In this document: positions 61,708-64,000 of the stretch, piece by piece
How positions within the stretch are numbered: position 1 is the first letter of the stretch
How the letters are laid out: the number at the start of each line of letters is the position of its first letter
DNA from: Parasponia andersonii
Taxonomy: Eukaryota > Streptophyta > Magnoliopsida > Rosales > Cannabaceae
Length of the DNA stretch: 64,000 nt
Direction: 5' to 3'
Assembly: GCA_002914805.1 (NCBI GenBank)
Contig: JXTB01000102.1
Location: 299,685 to 363,684 of the forward strand
Notes under the pieces: generated by a model
Told to the model about the DNA's origin: nothing
Databases searched by the model: none
What the model saw: only the letters and a program-made list of their open reading frames with translations
Made by a program: the position numbers and the translations under genes

Positions 61708-61892
61708 CTTCCAGCCCTTAGGAATGGCGTAACCAGCAAAGTTGAAGTCGGTTAGAACCTCTCTAAAAGTTCCAATAAAAGGCGTTACGATTCTCATAGT
61801 TTCACATGCAACTGCCCACGTATACTTCATTCTGTTTATGTGATCCCAATTTAGTGCATCACCTCCCTTTGAAGTCAAGATCTCCGATTGTT
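61708..61892 (-). CDS. cytochrome P450, middle exon
   Basis: The acceptor is AAATAG|AACAATCGG; the first codon is completed by the G carried from exon 1, giving KIYS|EQSEILTSKGG. The donor is GGAAG|GTACAT. It encodes NWDHINRMKYTW, the K-helix ExxR as CETMR, and FREVLTDFNFAGYAIPKGWK. All these are conserved in the CYP716/CYP728 group, and the intron positions and phases fit. No stops. Confidence 0.9.
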
Positions 61893-63394
61893 CTATTTTA
61901 TTATCCAATTTTTTTTTTAAAAAAAGGAACATTAATTAACATAAGAATAAGCACATAATTAGCACCGAGAAAAATTAGTAGTACCCACAACAATGGGAAT
62001 AACGTGACTATCATAGATTTTTTATGTACCTCAATACGACTCTAGTAAATCACATGTTAACTATATACTAATGAAAATAAATTAGGCACCTCAATTTAGT
62101 AATTAGACCAATAAATAGTTAAGATAGGACAATCACATTGCCAACGTAACTATAAAATAGTGAGAAATAAACATGTGAAGTAAGCAAAATGGTATCCTAT
62201 CTAGCCAGTAATTGGGTTGAGCCTACCTATATAGTGATGATTTGTTTTGCTTTAGCATTATTCTCACTAATGTATTAAGGCTACTTTGAAACGCAAGATA
62301 AGGATGAGATTAGATTGAATTAAATTAATTTCATATTTGATGCATATATATAAGAGAAATTAGATTATATTAAAATAATTCAATCCAAAAATTAATACTC
62401 TTAGAAGAGGATAATCTTATCCCCTTGAGAATTTGGGATTGAGAGAAATTAGGAATTTGAAATTAATTGAATGTTTTTGAAGTAGTACAAAATGATACTT
62501 TCAATATTAAACTTTAAAAGTGGTATTTTTGAAATTAACTTTTTTAAGTGGTAAAACCAGAAATGGTAGTTTATTCTTCTAGAAGTGCTTTTTTCAAATA
62601 ATTCACAAAAAATGATATTTTCCCAAATTGAGTTTTAAAAGTGGTATTTTTAAAAATAATTCTTTATAAAGCGCTATTTTTCGAAATATTTTTTAAATGT
62701 AGTATTTCGTAAATAAGTTTTTAAAAATGATATTTTTATAAAATTAGTATTAAAAATGGTATATTTCTAAATTAATTTTTAAAATAGTGCTTTTCTAATT
62801 AATCAAACCTTAAAATTGTTATTTAGTTAAAACAATAAAACACACATGTTAATCCTAGTCTAACAAAAGGGAGTACACCAAATATAACATAAGATTATAT
62901 TATAATCCTATCTTATCCTATCCAATCCAATTCAATTCTTCAAAATAATTCAATCCAATTTTATCTACACAGTGCATACCAAACAAAGCCTAAGTATAAA
63001 TTTTAAAGAGTAAAACGAGGGGATTCATACAAACATAATTTACACATAAAAAATTAATTTGTATTATAAAATAGTGAGAAATAAACATGTAAAGTAAGCA
63101 AAATGATACTATCTTTCTAGTAATTGGTTTGAGCCTACGTATGTGGTGGCCATGATTCGTTTTGCTTTAGTACTATTCTCGCTAATGTATAAGTATGTAT
63201 TTTGTAGAGTAAAACTAGGAGATAAAAAAATTAATTTGTATGGTATTATGTAATTTGAATTACACAATTTTATGTAGTGTGGTCCATTTTGAAATAAGTT
63301 TTTTTTGAAGGAAATTTTAAAATAAGATTGGGTTGAAAAATCATGCCAATTTATGATTATATCTAGCATTACTGTTCAATAAACAACTATTTAC
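61893..63394 (-). other. P450 intron 1 with a MITE-like insert
   Basis: 1502 bp, donor TCTG|GTAAAT at 63394, acceptor at 61893. It contains the MITE-like element 62277-62993 and a second, weaker direct duplication (62160-62280 resembles 63065-63190: TAGTGAGAAATAAACATG and the text around GTAATTGG, TTGAGCCTAC). Confidence 0.8.
62277..62993. mobile_element. MITE-like element with internal minisatellite
   Basis: The ends TAAGGCTACTTTGAAACGCA (left) and GCATACCAAACAAAGCCTAA (right) form an imperfect inverted pair, with ATTAGATTGAATTAAATTA / AATTCAATCCAATT mirrored inside. The core 62480-62800 has about ten degenerate copies of TTTTAAAAGTGGTATTTTT. It is the same family as 51655-52130. Confidence 0.6.
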
Positions 63395-64000
63395 CAGAGT
63401 AAATCTTGTCATAGACATCCGGCCTTAGACCAACGAACTTAATCATATGAGTAATAGTAGTGACAACAGAGCCATAGCTCGCGGCCATAACTCCGGTAGC
63501 TATGTTGGCCACAGTAGAACGCAGTATAACCTTCCCGCTCTGGTCTACGTTGCCGGCGATCAACAACGACAAAAAATCCTCCGTCGCCGGCACCGGATCC
63601 TCGGCGGTCCTTTCCGTTATCAGCAGCTGAATTTCCCTCCCCAACTCCGCCACCGCCTTCTTCGCCCGGTGGTAAACCGTCCCGGGAAAGTTGACGTGGA
63701 TCGACTGAAGCCCGTTAACGATGACGTCTAACTTCCCGGTCAGCTTCTTCGATCGCTCGGGCTCCATTCCCAGCAAGTTGTTGCACGACAAAGTCAAGAC
63801 AAAGCTCTTGACCAGCCCATAAGCCCTGACCACTTCTCCTTCGTGTCCCTCCCAGTGCTCCCTCAGCTCCCACCTCATCATAGAGTCGAACTTCTCCACG
63901 AACTTCGCCTCGGGCTTGAGAAACCCGTACAGGCGCGTGAACCCGGTCCCCGTCGCTCCCGGCGGCGGCCTCATCAGGTGAAGACTTTTCTGGTGGCTTT
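63395..64000 (-). CDS. cytochrome P450, upstream exon, cut by window edge
   Basis: The open frame continues past 64000, so the N-terminus and membrane anchor lie outside; the ATG at 63974 is internal. Family landmarks are FLKPEA, REHWEGHEGE, FPGTVYHRAKKA, TEDFLSLLIAG and LRPDVYDKIYS at the donor. The sequence aligns without gaps to CYP716-type proteins from the I-helix to the donor. In that helix the usual (A/G)Gx(D/E)T(T/S) reads ASYGSV: the acidic residue is Gly and the oxygen-activating Thr is Ser. Otherwise the exon is open and well formed. GC content is above that of the neighbourhood, as for other coding exons here. It could be a P450 with altered chemistry or a gene at the start of decay. 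Confidence 0.88.

Noticed and set aside
63447-63731. Plus-strand frame within the P450 exon
   Set aside because: Antisense to a well-supported coding exon and without recognisable features.
1-64000. CRISPR arrays, operons, bacterial-type promoters
   Set aside because: The direct repeats seen are tandem duplications, LTRs or minisatellites, and the gene structure (introns, TATA boxes, plant families) is nuclear plant DNA.

Overview
The window is nuclear DNA of a eudicot plant. It is strongly AT-rich, full of nested transposable elements, and carries a few intron-containing plant genes (a serpin, spliceosomal SmB, a CYP85-clan cytochrome P450) plus one intronless gene for a small secreted cysteine-rich peptide. 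A Rosales-type host is a guess from general feel only; nothing here fixes the family. There are two assembly gaps (981-1177 and 41628-41684) and one ambiguous base (56032).

Layout. 1-12004: intergenic DNA with a MITE, then a complete-looking CACTA (En/Spm) transposon (1728-12004, minus-strand genes, 3-bp ACA target duplication) with decayed TNP2-like and TNP1-like genes, odd internal repeats and a nested SINE. 13155-18953: an old Ty1/copia LTR element with a TRIM inserted in it. 20887-22676: serpin gene, plus strand, two exons. 24240-24542: a broken N-terminal piece of an ATL-type RING-H2 gene. 26051-33560: a Sirevirus-like Ty1/copia element with 1.5-kb LTRs. 36149-36439: gene for a secreted eight-cysteine knottin-like peptide, minus strand. 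36890-37062: SINE with target duplication. 37237-45930: a CACTA end, a gypsy-like LTR remnant, then a second, badly decayed CACTA element (plus strand) that itself holds a tandem duplication and a solo LTR. 47221-48087: SmB, plus strand, with a probable 2.2-kb intron in its 3' UTR. 50953-64000: remains of a P450 last exon (pseudogene), then an apparently intact P450 gene on the minus strand whose first exon runs off the right edge; its second intron has grown to 5 kb through a solo LTR, tandem duplications and other repeats.

The genes do not form a pathway. SmB is a housekeeping splicing factor. The serpin and the knottin peptide are both plausible defence or protease-control proteins, but they are separated by a retrotransposon and nothing links them. 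The P450 gene and pseudogene are a local duplication. The observations most worth following are the knottin-like peptide, the P450 with a non-canonical I-helix, the serpin with a non-LR reactive centre, and the layered transposon history (SINE in CACTA, TRIM in copia, solo LTR in a duplicated segment in CACTA).
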